Virus record (IMG/VR): IMGVR_UViG_3300030380_002955
Location: 1 to 50,100 of that record
Strand: one strand, 5' to 3'
DNA length: 50,100 nucleotides
From: a virus
The position numbers and the translations under genes are program-made. Shown here in pieces: positions 31,669-40,365 of the stretch (position 1 is the first letter of the stretch; each line of letters begins with the position of its first letter). Under the pieces are notes generated by a model. That model was not told where the DNA came from. It saw only the letters and a list, made by a program, of their open reading frames with translations, and made no database searches.

Positions 31669-32435
31669 TATTTTTTACTCCAAATTTTTGTTGATTGATT
31701 CTTCATTTCTTCTGACCACATCCAACTATCATAATTAGGATAGTGCATAGATGCTAACTCATAAGGATCATCGCTGATACTTAGGAATTTCTGTAACCCA
31801 AAACAAATATTAATAACTTGGTTTAGGCGTTGTTCTACATTCTGCAGTTTAAAAGACATTACCTCTTTCTTGGTAACGTAGTCGCACCAAAGCTCTTTAT
31901 CAGGAAATGCTTTTGAATATACTGCGAGTTGTCTTTGATGAGCATCAGAAAACTTTGATGGTCTAACACCAACTGTTTTCAAATCTCTAATGCTATCTTC
32001 ATACACAAAATCTATGTAACCTAGAAATGGTATAGGTAAATCTTCATGCAAAGAATAATAAATTTTATGTTGATAATGTGTAGGCGTTCCTAAATCAGAA
32101 TATATATCTAATGCTGAATTATAGTATAGCTCTAATGCAGTTCTTTCTTTAATTAGCTTTTCATCGTCTGTAGATATGTTGTGTTCAATACATTCTGCAT
32201 CAAATGAACCATATAGAAACTCATCTATAGCTTTAGGTGGTAGATCTTTATTGGTTATTCTTTTTTGTAAGGCGTGTTCTACTGCATTACCTCTAAATGC
32301 ACCAACACCAAAACTACCCTTCATACCACATAAATATGTGCCTATAAATAAGGCTGGGTCTGATACCCAAAGATTTACTTTGCTTGGGGACAAGTGTTCT
32401 ATGCCATGTGTCTTAAAAGGATTATTACTTTTCAT
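31668..32435 (-). CDS. PD-(D/E)XK exonuclease, RecB/Cas4-like
   Basis: A 255-residue protein with RecB-type nuclease motifs in order: an N-terminal HLSPSKVNLWVSDP, GxAVEHALQ with H54, the catalytic D142 in FLGYIDFVYED, D151-x-K153 in IRDLKTVG, and Gln169 in HQRQLAVYS. No Cas4-type iron-sulfur cysteine set is evident. It would resect DNA ends to provide single strands for the ERF protein next to it. It overlaps its upstream neighbour by 11 bases, consistent with one operon. Exact polarity of digestion cannot be read from sequence. Confidence 0.83.
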   Translation of the reverse strand: MKSNNPFKTHGIEHLSPSKVNLWVSDPALFIGTYLCGMKGSFGVGAFRGNAVEHALQKRITNKDLPPKAIDEFLYGSFDAECIEHNISTDDEKLIKERTALELYYNSALDIYSDLGTPTHYQHKIYYSLHEDLPIPFLGYIDFVYEDSIRDLKTVGVRPSKFSDAHQRQLAVYSKAFPDKELWCDYVTKKEVMSFKLQNVEQRLNQVINICFGLQKFLSISDDPYELASMHYPNYDSWMWSEEMKNQSTKIWSKK

Positions 32436-32745
32436 CTTTGATCTCCTTATTGTTTTGCACTCTCCACATTTCCCACAATTCCATTACTGCATTAGTTTTG
32501 AAATAAGCGTTGCCTTTGATGTTCCCATCAATTGAGCAGTATGCCCATTCACCACAGTAGGATGTAGTCTTGTACACTTCACCTATAATTTTATTTTGAT
32601 ACCAAACAACCCAATCAGATACATTAGAAGCATATGCATAAAGCCTTTCTTGCTCTGTCTTGTATCCCTCTGTGGGTCTTTTTGTTTTGAGATTTTTACG
32701 AATGTTGAACTCAACATTATAGTCTTCATATTTTTGTTTATACAT
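32425..32745 (-). CDS. hypothetical protein, first gene of recombination operon
   Basis: A 106-residue protein with a basic N-terminus (NIRKNLKTKRPTEGYKTEQE) and an aromatic beta part (DWVVWYQNKIIGEVYKTTSY). No family known. It starts just after the operator array at 32778-32877 and would therefore be the gene most directly controlled there. Its first bases follow a leader with TAACGAATAAAAAAG, a weak copy of the shared early leader. Confidence 0.6.
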   Translation of the reverse strand: MYKQKYEDYNVEFNIRKNLKTKRPTEGYKTEQERLYAYASNVSDWVVWYQNKIIGEVYKTTSYCGEWAYCSIDGNIKGNAYFKTNAVMELWEMWRVQNNKEIKDEK

Positions 32746-32777
32746 TGGTTATTCTTTCTTTTTTATTCGTTATGTTT

Positions 32778-32877
32778 GGAAGTGAACGCCAACACGCCGC
32801 TGGTACTTTCCCCATTCACTTCCATTGTGTTTGAAAGTGAATGTCAGCCCTTCACAGCATATATAACATTCACTTCC
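32778..32877. promoter_or_regulatory. operator array: four GRAAGTGAAYG half-sites
   Basis: Half-sites at 32778-32788 (+), 32813-32823 (-), 32833-32843 (+) and 32867-32877 (-) match GRAAGTGAAYG. They alternate in direction, and the block 32774-32828 is an imperfect duplicate of 32829-32883 (offset 55 bases, one indel). The middle pair forms a close palindrome, CATTCACTTCC then 9 bases then GAAAGTGAATG. It lies between the divergent recombination operon and the HTH gene, so it is a likely repressor operator. Confidence 0.75.
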
Positions 32878-32884
32878 ATTTATA

Positions 32885-32935
32885 TTCCTACTCCCATTTA
32901 AAAGGTTTGTCAAACCCTTTTTTTTAGTTTACTTT
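32885..32935. promoter_or_regulatory. possible divergent promoters beside operator array
   Basis: A palindrome GGTTTGTCAAACC holds -35-like boxes for both strands: TTGACA leftward at 32908-32913 (with a weak TAGGAA 17 bases on) and TTGTCA rightward at 32907-32912 with TACTTT at 32930-32935. Both -10s are poor, so regulation or activation may be needed. The T8 tract next to the palindrome could also suggest a terminator, but no upstream plus-strand gene exists. Confidence 0.4.
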
Positions 32936-32977
32936 ATTTGAAATATGTTTTACTGTAATTTTTTTATGGAGAAACTA

Positions 32978-33193
32978 ATGCAATTAGGAGAATGGATTAG
33001 AAGGAATGGCTATAACTATAGATCTTTTGGTGAAGAAATAGGAGTGTCATTTAGAAATGTTGAAAAATGGAGTAGAGGCGAAACACTTCCAAGATTTAAC
33101 AAAGCTAAATTGATATTTGATTTTACCAACAATGAGGTTACTGGGCATGACTTTTACGAAAAACAAATACAACGCCATCAAACAAACTTATAA
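32978..33193 (+). CDS. small HTH (Cro/CI-type) regulator
   Basis: A 71-residue protein with a helix-turn-helix of the XRE/Cro type at residues 14-35: YRSFGEEIGVSFRNVEKWSR, where the recognition helix follows GVS. The C-terminus is short and carries no oligomerisation or cleavage domain. The likely target is the operator array 100-200 bases upstream, giving autoregulation and control of the leftward recombination operon. I use the ATG at 32978 with GGAGAAACTA before it; the ATGs at 32945 and 32966 have no ribosome site. It overlaps the DUF1064 gene by 47 bases. Confidence 0.75.
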   Translation: MQLGEWIRRNGYNYRSFGEEIGVSFRNVEKWSRGETLPRFNKAKLIFDFTNNEVTGHDFYEKQIQRHQTNL

Positions 33194-33473
33194 TGGTGAG
33201 GTATTTGATAGTAAGAAAGAACTTAAGAGGTATATGGAGTTAGAGCTTCTGCTTAGAGCAAAAGAAATAACTGATTTAGAATTACATCCTAAGTTTGATC
33301 TTATGGTCAATGGCGTTAAGATAGGAAGATATACTGCAGACTTTAGGTATAAAAATGGCAGTGATATTATTGTAGAGGATGTAAAGTCTAAGGCAACTAA
33401 GACTAGAGATTATATGTTAAGAAAAAAAATTTTAGCTACATATGATCCACCAATAATTATCACAGAGATATAA
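33147..33473 (+). CDS. DUF1064 phage endonuclease-like protein
   Basis: A 108-residue protein with the DUF1064 pattern: FDSKKELKRYMELELLLRAK near the N-terminus, then ITDLELHPKFDLMVNG, the Asp of YTADFRY, and the E-D-V-K-S-K motif in IIVEDVKSKATK. These form a PD-(D/E)XK nuclease site. Family members occur in phage replication modules and may act in recombination or junction cutting. I use the ATG at 33147 rather than 33117, since the first lies before MTFTKNKYNAIK, the normal family start. It is 10 bases before the initiator gene. Confidence 0.77.
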   Translation: MTFTKNKYNAIKQTYNGEVFDSKKELKRYMELELLLRAKEITDLELHPKFDLMVNGVKIGRYTADFRYKNGSDIIVEDVKSKATKTRDYMLRKKILATYDPPIIITEI

Positions 33474-33483
33474 GGGGAAATAT

Positions 33484-34107
33484 ATGTCGTGGTCAGCGTT
33501 AAAATGGGCATCTGAAGTAAAGGTAGGTAATTCTACAGATAAGCTAATATTAATTATATTGGCGAACTATACAGATGCAGAGGACAGTTGTTATCCTTCT
33601 CATAGGAAGTTAGCAGAGGTATGTGAATGTAGTACAGATACAGTGATTCGTGCTTTGAAAAGACTTGAAAATAAAAATTTTATTGAGGTTGAGAGAAGAT
33701 TTCAACTTACTCAAAACAATAATCACAGACAGACAAGTAACATATATAAATTGAAAATAGATACCCAGTCGCAAATTGCTACCCCACCCCCCATGCAGAA
33801 TGCAACACCAATAACCTATCATAATAAAAAAGAATATAGTAAGGAATTTGAGATATTTTGGAAAGAATATCCCAATAGACCAAACGATAATAAGTTTGGA
33901 GCATCACAAAAGTTTAATTTAGTTATAAGAGATAAAGAAATTACTTTTGAAAATTTAATAAATAAGACTAAAATGTTTGCTAAGTCGCAGGCCGGGAAAG
34001 ATGAAAAATATATTCCACACGCTAAGACTTGGTTATCACAAAAAAGATTTAACGATATAGAGAAACCAAAACAACGAACAACAAACTTAAATTTATTAGT
34101 AGGATAA
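33484..34107 (+). CDS. replication initiator-like protein with winged HTH
   Basis: A 207-residue protein. Residues 1-75 form a winged-helix DNA-binding domain (KLILIILANYTDAEDSCYPS, then HRKLAEVCECSTDTVIRALK), of the type at the N-terminus of lambda O-like initiators. A linker (ATPPPMQ) leads to a C-terminal domain with EFEIFWKEYPNRPNDNKFGA, typical of phage replication proteins that contact the helicase. It would bind the origin and load the primase-helicase encoded next. No clear iterons are visible inside the gene, so the origin position is open. Confidence 0.77.
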   Translation: MSWSALKWASEVKVGNSTDKLILIILANYTDAEDSCYPSHRKLAEVCECSTDTVIRALKRLENKNFIEVERRFQLTQNNNHRQTSNIYKLKIDTQSQIATPPPMQNATPITYHNKKEYSKEFEIFWKEYPNRPNDNKFGASQKFNLVIRDKEITFENLINKTKMFAKSQAGKDEKYIPHAKTWLSQKRFNDIEKPKQRTTNLNLLVG

Positions 34108-34111
34108 AAAA

Positions 34112-35887
34112 ATGATGAATAATGAAAAAACAATTATAGAAAAAGCTCAAGATGAAGGAATTTTTTTAAATAGCTATAGTGAAGGCGATTATAGGACTAG
34201 ATGCCCTAACTGCAGTCCAAGTAGGAGAAAGAAGCACGATCCATGTCTTTCAGTAACAGTTAAACATGATTCTATCGTTTGGATGTGTCATCACTGTGAT
34301 TGGAGTGGAGGTGTTAGAGAAGGTAGAGCCAACTTACCAATAAGACAATCTAAAGTTGTTAGAGATGAGGGAATACAATTAGCACCACCAATTCCAATTG
34401 TATCCAATGCGAATCACGATCTATCACAAAATTCAATAACTTGGTTGCATAACAGAAAGATATCTCAAGCTACTGCAGAGACATTTAAATTATTTACTAA
34501 AGATCACAAGTTGTGTTTCCCATACTATTTAGATGGAGATATAGTAAACATTAAAAGCAGAACTAGAGATAAGAAGTTTCTGCAGGAAAAAAATGCAACT
34601 AAGTGCTTGTATAATATAGATATGTTAAAAACATTTTGGGAAGAAACTAACATGAAGAATGTAATCTTTGTGGAAGGTGAAATGGATGTATTGGCATTGT
34701 ATGAGGCTGGATTTAGAAATGTAGTTAGTCTACCAGATGGAGCACCTCAAACACCCAAGTTTAAATCTGACGATAAAAGGTTTAAGGCGTTTGAACACTC
34801 TAAATGGATTTTTGATGCAGATGAAGTGATTGTAGCTACAGATGCTGATGAAAATGGCAAGGCGTTGAGGTTGGAGATTATTCATAGGTTTGGTAAAGAC
34901 ATATGTAAAGTTGTCAATTTTCCTCGTGAAGATGATTGGCAATGTAAAGATGCCAACGAATGTTTAATAAAATATGATAAACAAGTTCTTAGAGAATGTA
35001 TACAATATGCTGAAGAGTTTCCAGTTCAAGGTTTGCATGGAGTAAAAGAGTATCACGATAGTGTTCAGAACATTTATGATGGTAATGAGCAGAAGGCTTT
35101 TAGCACTGGATTCAAAGAGTTAGATAAAATATACAAGGTCATGCCAAGTACATTTAACTTGATAACTGGTATTCCAAATCATGGTAAAAGTAATTTTTTA
35201 GATCAGATACTTTTAAACTTGGCAGAGAATGAGAACTGGAACTTTGCAATATTTAGTCCAGAGCATTCAACTCCAAACCATATTAGGCGTTTACTTGAGA
35301 AGAGATGCAGAAAGCCATTTGATATAGGACTGACTGCTAGAATTACCCAAGACGATCTAAACAGTGGGATAGAGTTTTTAGATAATCATTTTAAATTTAT
35401 TGAAAATACAGAAGAGATTCCAGACATAGAATTTATATTAGGTAAGGCAAAAATTGCTAAACAAAGGTTTGGTATCAAGGGTTTAGTCATAGACCCATTT
35501 AATCAGATCAGTCCTAATAGAGATTATTCTAAAAGAGAAGATGAACACATTCGTGACATAATTGCTAAGTGTCAGCAGTTTGCAAGAAACCATCAATTAG
35601 TAGTTTGGATGGTAGCTCATCCACATAAATTACAGAGGAATGATAGTGGCGTAGTTCCTCCACCAGATTTATATCAAGTGAGTGGTTCTGCACATTGGGC
35701 AAACATGAGTGATACTGCATTAGTAGTTCATAGAGACTTTGAAGATAATTCTACTAAAATCATTACAAGAAAGATAAGGGAACAAGGTGTATATGGTCAC
35801 ATAGGACAAAAGTTTTTTACATATAACAATACAACTAAGGTTTATGAAGAAGTTGTAGAGGAGAATACAGATGGATATTACGTCTGA
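34112..35887 (+). CDS. primase-helicase (T7 gp4-like)
   Basis: A 591-residue replicative enzyme. A zinc-binding N-terminus has Cys31, 34, 59 and 62 (RCPNCS, MCHHCDW). A TOPRIM primase core follows (VIFVEGEMDVLALYEAG near 183-200, then VATDADENGKALR near 242). The C-terminal RecA-like helicase has Walker A GIPNHGKS near 352-359 and the conserved VIDPFNQISP and WMVAHPHK motifs. It unwinds DNA at the fork and makes primers. No phage DNA polymerase is found in the window, so host polymerase III is presumably used. It overlaps the following small gene by 17 bases. Confidence 0.9.
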   Translation: MMNNEKTIIEKAQDEGIFLNSYSEGDYRTRCPNCSPSRRKKHDPCLSVTVKHDSIVWMCHHCDWSGGVREGRANLPIRQSKVVRDEGIQLAPPIPIVSNANHDLSQNSITWLHNRKISQATAETFKLFTKDHKLCFPYYLDGDIVNIKSRTRDKKFLQEKNATKCLYNIDMLKTFWEETNMKNVIFVEGEMDVLALYEAGFRNVVSLPDGAPQTPKFKSDDKRFKAFEHSKWIFDADEVIVATDADENGKALRLEIIHRFGKDICKVVNFPREDDWQCKDANECLIKYDKQVLRECIQYAEEFPVQGLHGVKEYHDSVQNIYDGNEQKAFSTGFKELDKIYKVMPSTFNLITGIPNHGKSNFLDQILLNLAENENWNFAIFSPEHSTPNHIRRLLEKRCRKPFDIGLTARITQDDLNSGIEFLDNHFKFIENTEEIPDIEFILGKAKIAKQRFGIKGLVIDPFNQISPNRDYSKREDEHIRDIIAKCQQFARNHQLVVWMVAHPHKLQRNDSGVVPPPDLYQVSGSAHWANMSDTALVVHRDFEDNSTKIITRKIREQGVYGHIGQKFFTYNNTTKVYEEVVEENTDGYYV

Positions 35888-36062
35888 TATAGATGAAGCC
35901 ACACAAAAAGTTCTAGATCAAAAGTATGAAGATGCTATGCTATTGTTGAAGGAGCAAGACTTTAAACTCTACACAAGGCTAAGAGCAAATGAAAAAGTTG
36001 GGTTTGAAAAAAATGTAGACACAATTGTGAATGATGATGAGCAATTTGAAATGGTGTTATAA
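35871..36062 (+). CDS. small hypothetical acidic protein
   Basis: A 63-residue acidic helical protein (DEATQKVLDQKYEDAMLLLK), with no family known. It overlaps the primase-helicase stop by 17 bases and the TerS start by one base, linking replication and packaging genes. It could be a packaging accessory or a helicase partner, by position only. Confidence 0.6.
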   Translation: MDITSDIDEATQKVLDQKYEDAMLLLKEQDFKLYTRLRANEKVGFEKNVDTIVNDDEQFEMVL

Positions 36063-36550
36063 TGACTAAGAAACTTACTAAGAAAAATAATAAGGTTGGT
36101 AGACCTAAATTTGTAGTTACAAAAGATATGTGTGAAAGAGCAGAAGCCTATGCATCTCAAGGACTTACGTCTGAACAGATAGCTCTAGCTCTAGGGATAG
36201 GCGAATCAACTTTGTATGATAAACAGAACGAGTTTAAAGAGTTTGGAGAGGCTATAAAAAGAGGTAAGGGTAGAGGCATTCAAAGAGTAACTAACAAATT
36301 ATATGAGAAAGCTCTTGAAGGCGATAATACTGCAATGATTTTTTATTTGAAAAACAGAGCGGGTTGGCAAGATAAGATAGAGAAGGAAACTATAGTAGAG
36401 CAAAGGCAAGTAATAGACTTAACTAGGATAAGCGACAATGAACTTAGCAAACTTAAATCAATCCTTACCTCAGTTACTACAGAAGGTGGAAGCAGAGGAA
36501 ATGAAAAGGTCATTGAAGGAGTTCACGAAAAACTCTTGGGAAGCGATTGA
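36062..36550 (+). CDS. terS: terminase small subunit
   Basis: A 162-residue protein with an N-terminal basic segment and a HTH at 25-60 (KDMCERAEAYASQGLTSEQI, then ALALGIGESTLYDK), followed by an oligomerisation helix region (IQRVTNKLYEKALEGDNTAM, then FYLKNRAGWQDK). This order is that of many TerS proteins: DNA recognition, ring-forming core, then an acidic tail. It would choose the packaging site and activate TerL. The TerL gene starts 113 bases before its stop in another frame, an unusually long overlap. Confidence 0.82.
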   Translation: MTKKLTKKNNKVGRPKFVVTKDMCERAEAYASQGLTSEQIALALGIGESTLYDKQNEFKEFGEAIKRGKGRGIQRVTNKLYEKALEGDNTAMIFYLKNRAGWQDKIEKETIVEQRQVIDLTRISDNELSKLKSILTSVTTEGGSRGNEKVIEGVHEKLLGSD

Positions 36551-37940
36551 ACCCGGCAGAGATTTTTATGACAATTGGCATATAGATGCAGTATCAGAAC
36601 ATCTACAAGCAGTCGTAGAAGGCGATATAAAAAGACTTATAATAAATATCCCACCAAGACATATGAAGTCTATAAGCGTAGCAGTAGCACTACCAGCTTG
36701 GACTTGGACAATACAACCATCTAAAAGATTTCTATTTGCAAGTTATGCAGGATCTTTATCAATTAGAGATAGCGTTAAGTGTAGAAGATTAATTGATAGT
36801 GCTTGGTACAGAAGATATTTTGGAGATACATTTTCATTAACGTCAGATCAAAACCAAAAGCAAAGATTTGAGAATGATAAGACTGGTCAAAGAATAGCAA
36901 CGTCAGTAGATGGAGCACTAACTGGAGAAGGTGGTGACATAATAGTTATTGATGATCCACATAACGTAAGAGAAGCAGAATCATCCACAGTTAGAGAAGG
37001 AGTTCTTGAATGGTGGGATCAAGCTATGCAGACAAGATTGAACGATCCTAAGACTGGTGCATTTATTATTATTATGCAAAGAGTACATGAGAACGATCTT
37101 ACTGGGCACATATTGGCAAACGAATATAATGACTGGGATCACTTATGCTTACCCGCAAGATATGAAATAGGTCATCCAACACCTACCAAAACATCATTAG
37201 GGTTTACAGATCCAAGAACAAAAGAAGGCGAACTGCTATGGGAAAAGAGAATAGATCATAGTACATTAGAGCAATTAGAGAAAAGTCTAGGGTCATATGC
37301 AAGTGCTGGACAACTACAACAAAGACCTATGCCAAAAGGTGGTGGGATATTAAAGGCTGAATGGTGGGTTCCCTGGGAAAAAGAAGATTTGCCAGAGATA
37401 GATTACTTAGTCCAAAGCTATGATACTGCCTTCAGTACAAAAGAAACAAGTAGTTACAGTGCAAGAACTACTTGGGGTATTTTTAAGATGAATGGACAAG
37501 TTAATGCTATAGTAGTAGAAATGTGGTATGATAGAGTAACGTATCCAGAATTAAGGAAACTTGCACAAGAAGCATATGATGACTGGCAGCCTGATACAGT
37601 TTTGATAGAGAAGAAGGCTAGTGGACAAAGTTTGCTACAAGATTTAAGAATGGGTGGGATACCAGTGTTGGCTTACTCACCAGACAGAGACAAGATTGCA
37701 AGAGCACATAGTAGTTCTGCATTGTTAGAAGATGGTAGAATATATTATCCACATGGGAAAAAATGGGCAAAAAATCTAATTGATATATGTTCAGCCTTTC
37801 CTGCGGGTGATAATGATGATATAGTTGACACTTGTACACAGGCTTGGTTAAGATTGAGAAAAGGTTGGTTTATCACTCATTCTACAGATTATGACGAAGA
37901 TGATAGTACAGAAGAGAGAAGGATGACAATATATGGCTAG
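36438..37940 (+). CDS. terL: terminase large subunit
   Basis: A 500-residue packaging motor. The ATPase has a Walker A-like PPRHMKS (72-78) and Walker B IIVIDDP (168-174). The nuclease domain has D329 (QSYDTAF), E391 (VLIEKKASG) and the acidic cluster D460-D464 (GDNDDIVDT), all with normal spacing. It binds the portal and fills the head, then cuts the DNA. The start at 36438 (AGGA nine bases upstream) retains the N-terminal helix before EFTKNSWEAIEPG; an internal ATG at 36501 would remove it. It overlaps the portal gene by 8 bases. Confidence 0.93.
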   Translation: MNLANLNQSLPQLLQKVEAEEMKRSLKEFTKNSWEAIEPGRDFYDNWHIDAVSEHLQAVVEGDIKRLIINIPPRHMKSISVAVALPAWTWTIQPSKRFLFASYAGSLSIRDSVKCRRLIDSAWYRRYFGDTFSLTSDQNQKQRFENDKTGQRIATSVDGALTGEGGDIIVIDDPHNVREAESSTVREGVLEWWDQAMQTRLNDPKTGAFIIIMQRVHENDLTGHILANEYNDWDHLCLPARYEIGHPTPTKTSLGFTDPRTKEGELLWEKRIDHSTLEQLEKSLGSYASAGQLQQRPMPKGGGILKAEWWVPWEKEDLPEIDYLVQSYDTAFSTKETSSYSARTTWGIFKMNGQVNAIVVEMWYDRVTYPELRKLAQEAYDDWQPDTVLIEKKASGQSLLQDLRMGGIPVLAYSPDRDKIARAHSSSALLEDGRIYYPHGKKWAKNLIDICSAFPAGDNDDIVDTCTQAWLRLRKGWFITHSTDYDEDDSTEERRMTIYG

Positions 37941-40365
37941 AGAACCTCAAGTAATTCCCTTTGCTGAAGCTATGCCTTCAGACAATTTTCAAGTTGAAGA
38001 AATTGGTAATGATGAAGTTCTAGTTGGTGATCCAAGTCTAGACATTGAAGAGAAGTCAGAAACTGGCTTTGATGAAAACTTAGCAGAACAAATTGATGCA
38101 AAAGAATTAAATGCAGTCGCTAGTGATTTAATTAGTTTTTATGAAACAGATAAGAACGCTAGATCAGAGTGGGAGTTTAGATATAAGCAAGGCTTAGAGA
38201 CATTAGATCCACAAGGTGGTCAAGAGGAAGAAGAAGATCAAAGAGCATCAAGAGGATTGAGTACTGTAGTTCATCCTATGATAGCAGAAGCCGCAACACA
38301 ATTTAATGCAAGAGCAATAGCAGAATTATATCCAAGTGGCGGGCCAGTCAAAACTGTAATAGTTGGCGATCCAAATGAGGAGATGGAAGAACAGGCAAAA
38401 AGAGTAAAAGATTATATGAATTATCAGATTACTCAAGAGATGCCAGAGTACTTTCCAGATTTAGATCAGATGTTATTTCAGCTACCATTAGTTGGTCATA
38501 CATTTAAAAAAATATGGTGGGATGCAAACTTAGAAAGACAGTGTTCTCAATTCGTGAAAGCAGAAGACTTTGTAGTATCGCCAGAGAGTAAAGATCTTTA
38601 TACGTCTATTAGATATACTCATGTAATTAGAATGCCAAGAAACGACTTTAACAAGTATGTGCAGTCTGGTTTATATCTACCAAGCAAATATACCTCAGAA
38701 GACATAGATCCAAGTGGAGATATTGGAAGTGAGATAGAAGGCGTAGATCCTTACAATAGTGAATCTAAAGATGAGGTAATGACATTGTTAGAGATGCATT
38801 GCTATCAAAGTTTTGATGGAATTGATGATGTAGATCAAGATGAAGATAATCAAGTTCACCTACCTTATGTAGTTACAATTGACTATGATTCAGAAAAGGT
38901 TGTTGCAGTAAGACGTAATTGGGAAGAAGAAGATAAGAAAAAGAAAAGAAGAGATTGGTTCGTAAGTTACAAGTTTTTACCAGGAACTGGGTTCTATGGT
39001 TTTGGTTTGTATCATATGATAGGTGGACTTGGTAGAGCGGCTACTGGGTCATTAAGAGCACTGTTAGATAGTGCGGCTTTTGCAAATATGCAAGGTGGGT
39101 TTAAATTAAAGGGTAGAGTTACTGGTGGAGAGATGCAGATTAATCCAGGTGAATTTGCTGACTTGGATGCTACTGTAGATGATGTGAACAAAGCGATAAT
39201 GCCACTGCCTTTTAAAGAACCATCTCAAACCTTGTTCAATCTAATGAATGCTATCACTGATATTGGTAGAAGATTTGCGAATACTGCAGACCTAAATGTT
39301 GGGGATGTTAATCCAAATGCTCCCGTTGGAAGTACTGTCGCACTGATTGAGCAAGGTAGTAAATCATTTAGTGCCATACACAAAAGATTACATTATGCAC
39401 AAGGGCAAGAGTTTAAACTTTTATCTAAATTAAATGCAGAGTATCTACCAGAACAATTTAAGTTTGCACAAAGTGGTGTAGATACAATTATATATGCTAA
39501 AGACTTTAACGATAGAATAGATATTATTCCAGTCAGTGATCCAAACATATTTAGTACTGCACAAAGAATAGCACAAGCTCAAGCAGTGTTACAGATGGCT
39601 AATTCAGCACCTCAACTACATGATCAGTATGAGGCGTACAAAAGAATGTATGAAGCGATTAGAATTAATAATATTGATGAAATACTTAAAGCACCAGAAG
39701 AAGCAGTTAGATTAGATCCAATAGATGAAAATATGTCTGTTATGTATGGTAAGCCTATAAGAGCATTCCCAGAGCAAGACCATGATAGTCACATTGCAGT
39801 ACATATGCAGTTTTTATCTGATCCTTCTCTAGCTGGAAATCCAGGGGCAAGAGCTATGCAACCAATATTAATTGCTCATATAGCTGAACATATAGCATTG
39901 TTGTACAGGCAGCGGATGCAAAGTGGTATTAATATGGAGATGCCTCCATTGCCAAATCTCAAAGATCCAAAGTTTAAATTTGAGGATATAGATCCAGCGA
40001 CAGATATGGTCATAAGTCAAAGGGCGGCTGAAGTAGTTAAACAAGCACCACAAATGCAGGCAATTGCACCGCTACTAGCAATGGCAAATCAGCAACAACA
40101 AGCTAGTAACCCATTACAATATGCACAAGAACTTGCTAAACTAGAGGCAGAGGCGTTGAAAGCTAGAACACAAGTGCAGATACAAGCTGATCAAGCTAAA
40201 GCACAACAGAAACTAGCAATCAATGAAGCAGAAGCTAAGCAAGATATGCAAATAGAGCAAGCTAAGTTACAACAAGAATTACAAGCAAAAGTAGCAAAGC
40301 TAGAATTAGAACTACAATTAGAACGAGAAAAAAACGCTATTAAACTACAAAAGGAGCTAAGATAA
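37933..40365 (+). CDS. portal protein (P22-like)
   Basis: An 810-residue portal of short-tailed phages. It has an acidic N-terminus, the core marked by SEWEFRYKQGLETLD and VVHPMIAEAATQFNARAIAE, a wing region (ISPESK-like DFVVSPESKD), GFGLYHMIGGLGRAATGSLR near 360, and TADLNVGDVNPNAPVGSTVA near the channel. The last 110 residues are a very regular Gln/Ala/Lys coiled coil (QELAKLEAEALKARTQVQIQ), matching the long barrel of P22-type portals. Twelve copies form the DNA gate and dock TerL. The cargo block begins directly at its stop (one-base overlap). Confidence 0.9.
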   Translation: MAREPQVIPFAEAMPSDNFQVEEIGNDEVLVGDPSLDIEEKSETGFDENLAEQIDAKELNAVASDLISFYETDKNARSEWEFRYKQGLETLDPQGGQEEEEDQRASRGLSTVVHPMIAEAATQFNARAIAELYPSGGPVKTVIVGDPNEEMEEQAKRVKDYMNYQITQEMPEYFPDLDQMLFQLPLVGHTFKKIWWDANLERQCSQFVKAEDFVVSPESKDLYTSIRYTHVIRMPRNDFNKYVQSGLYLPSKYTSEDIDPSGDIGSEIEGVDPYNSESKDEVMTLLEMHCYQSFDGIDDVDQDEDNQVHLPYVVTIDYDSEKVVAVRRNWEEEDKKKKRRDWFVSYKFLPGTGFYGFGLYHMIGGLGRAATGSLRALLDSAAFANMQGGFKLKGRVTGGEMQINPGEFADLDATVDDVNKAIMPLPFKEPSQTLFNLMNAITDIGRRFANTADLNVGDVNPNAPVGSTVALIEQGSKSFSAIHKRLHYAQGQEFKLLSKLNAEYLPEQFKFAQSGVDTIIYAKDFNDRIDIIPVSDPNIFSTAQRIAQAQAVLQMANSAPQLHDQYEAYKRMYEAIRINNIDEILKAPEEAVRLDPIDENMSVMYGKPIRAFPEQDHDSHIAVHMQFLSDPSLAGNPGARAMQPILIAHIAEHIALLYRQRMQSGINMEMPPLPNLKDPKFKFEDIDPATDMVISQRAAEVVKQAPQMQAIAPLLAMANQQQQASNPLQYAQELAKLEAEALKARTQVQIQADQAKAQQKLAINEAEAKQDMQIEQAKLQQELQAKVAKLELELQLEREKNAIKLQKELR

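Noticed and set aside
32900-32925. GGTTTGTCAAACC with T8 as an intrinsic terminator
   Set aside because: The loop would be too small, and no plus-strand gene lies upstream to be terminated; it fits better as overlapping -35 elements.
32978-33193. Evidence for a temperate phage with CI repressor
   Set aside because: The HTH protein is Cro-sized with no second domain, and no integrase, excisionase or attachment site was found. ERF-type recombination also occurs in virulent phages.
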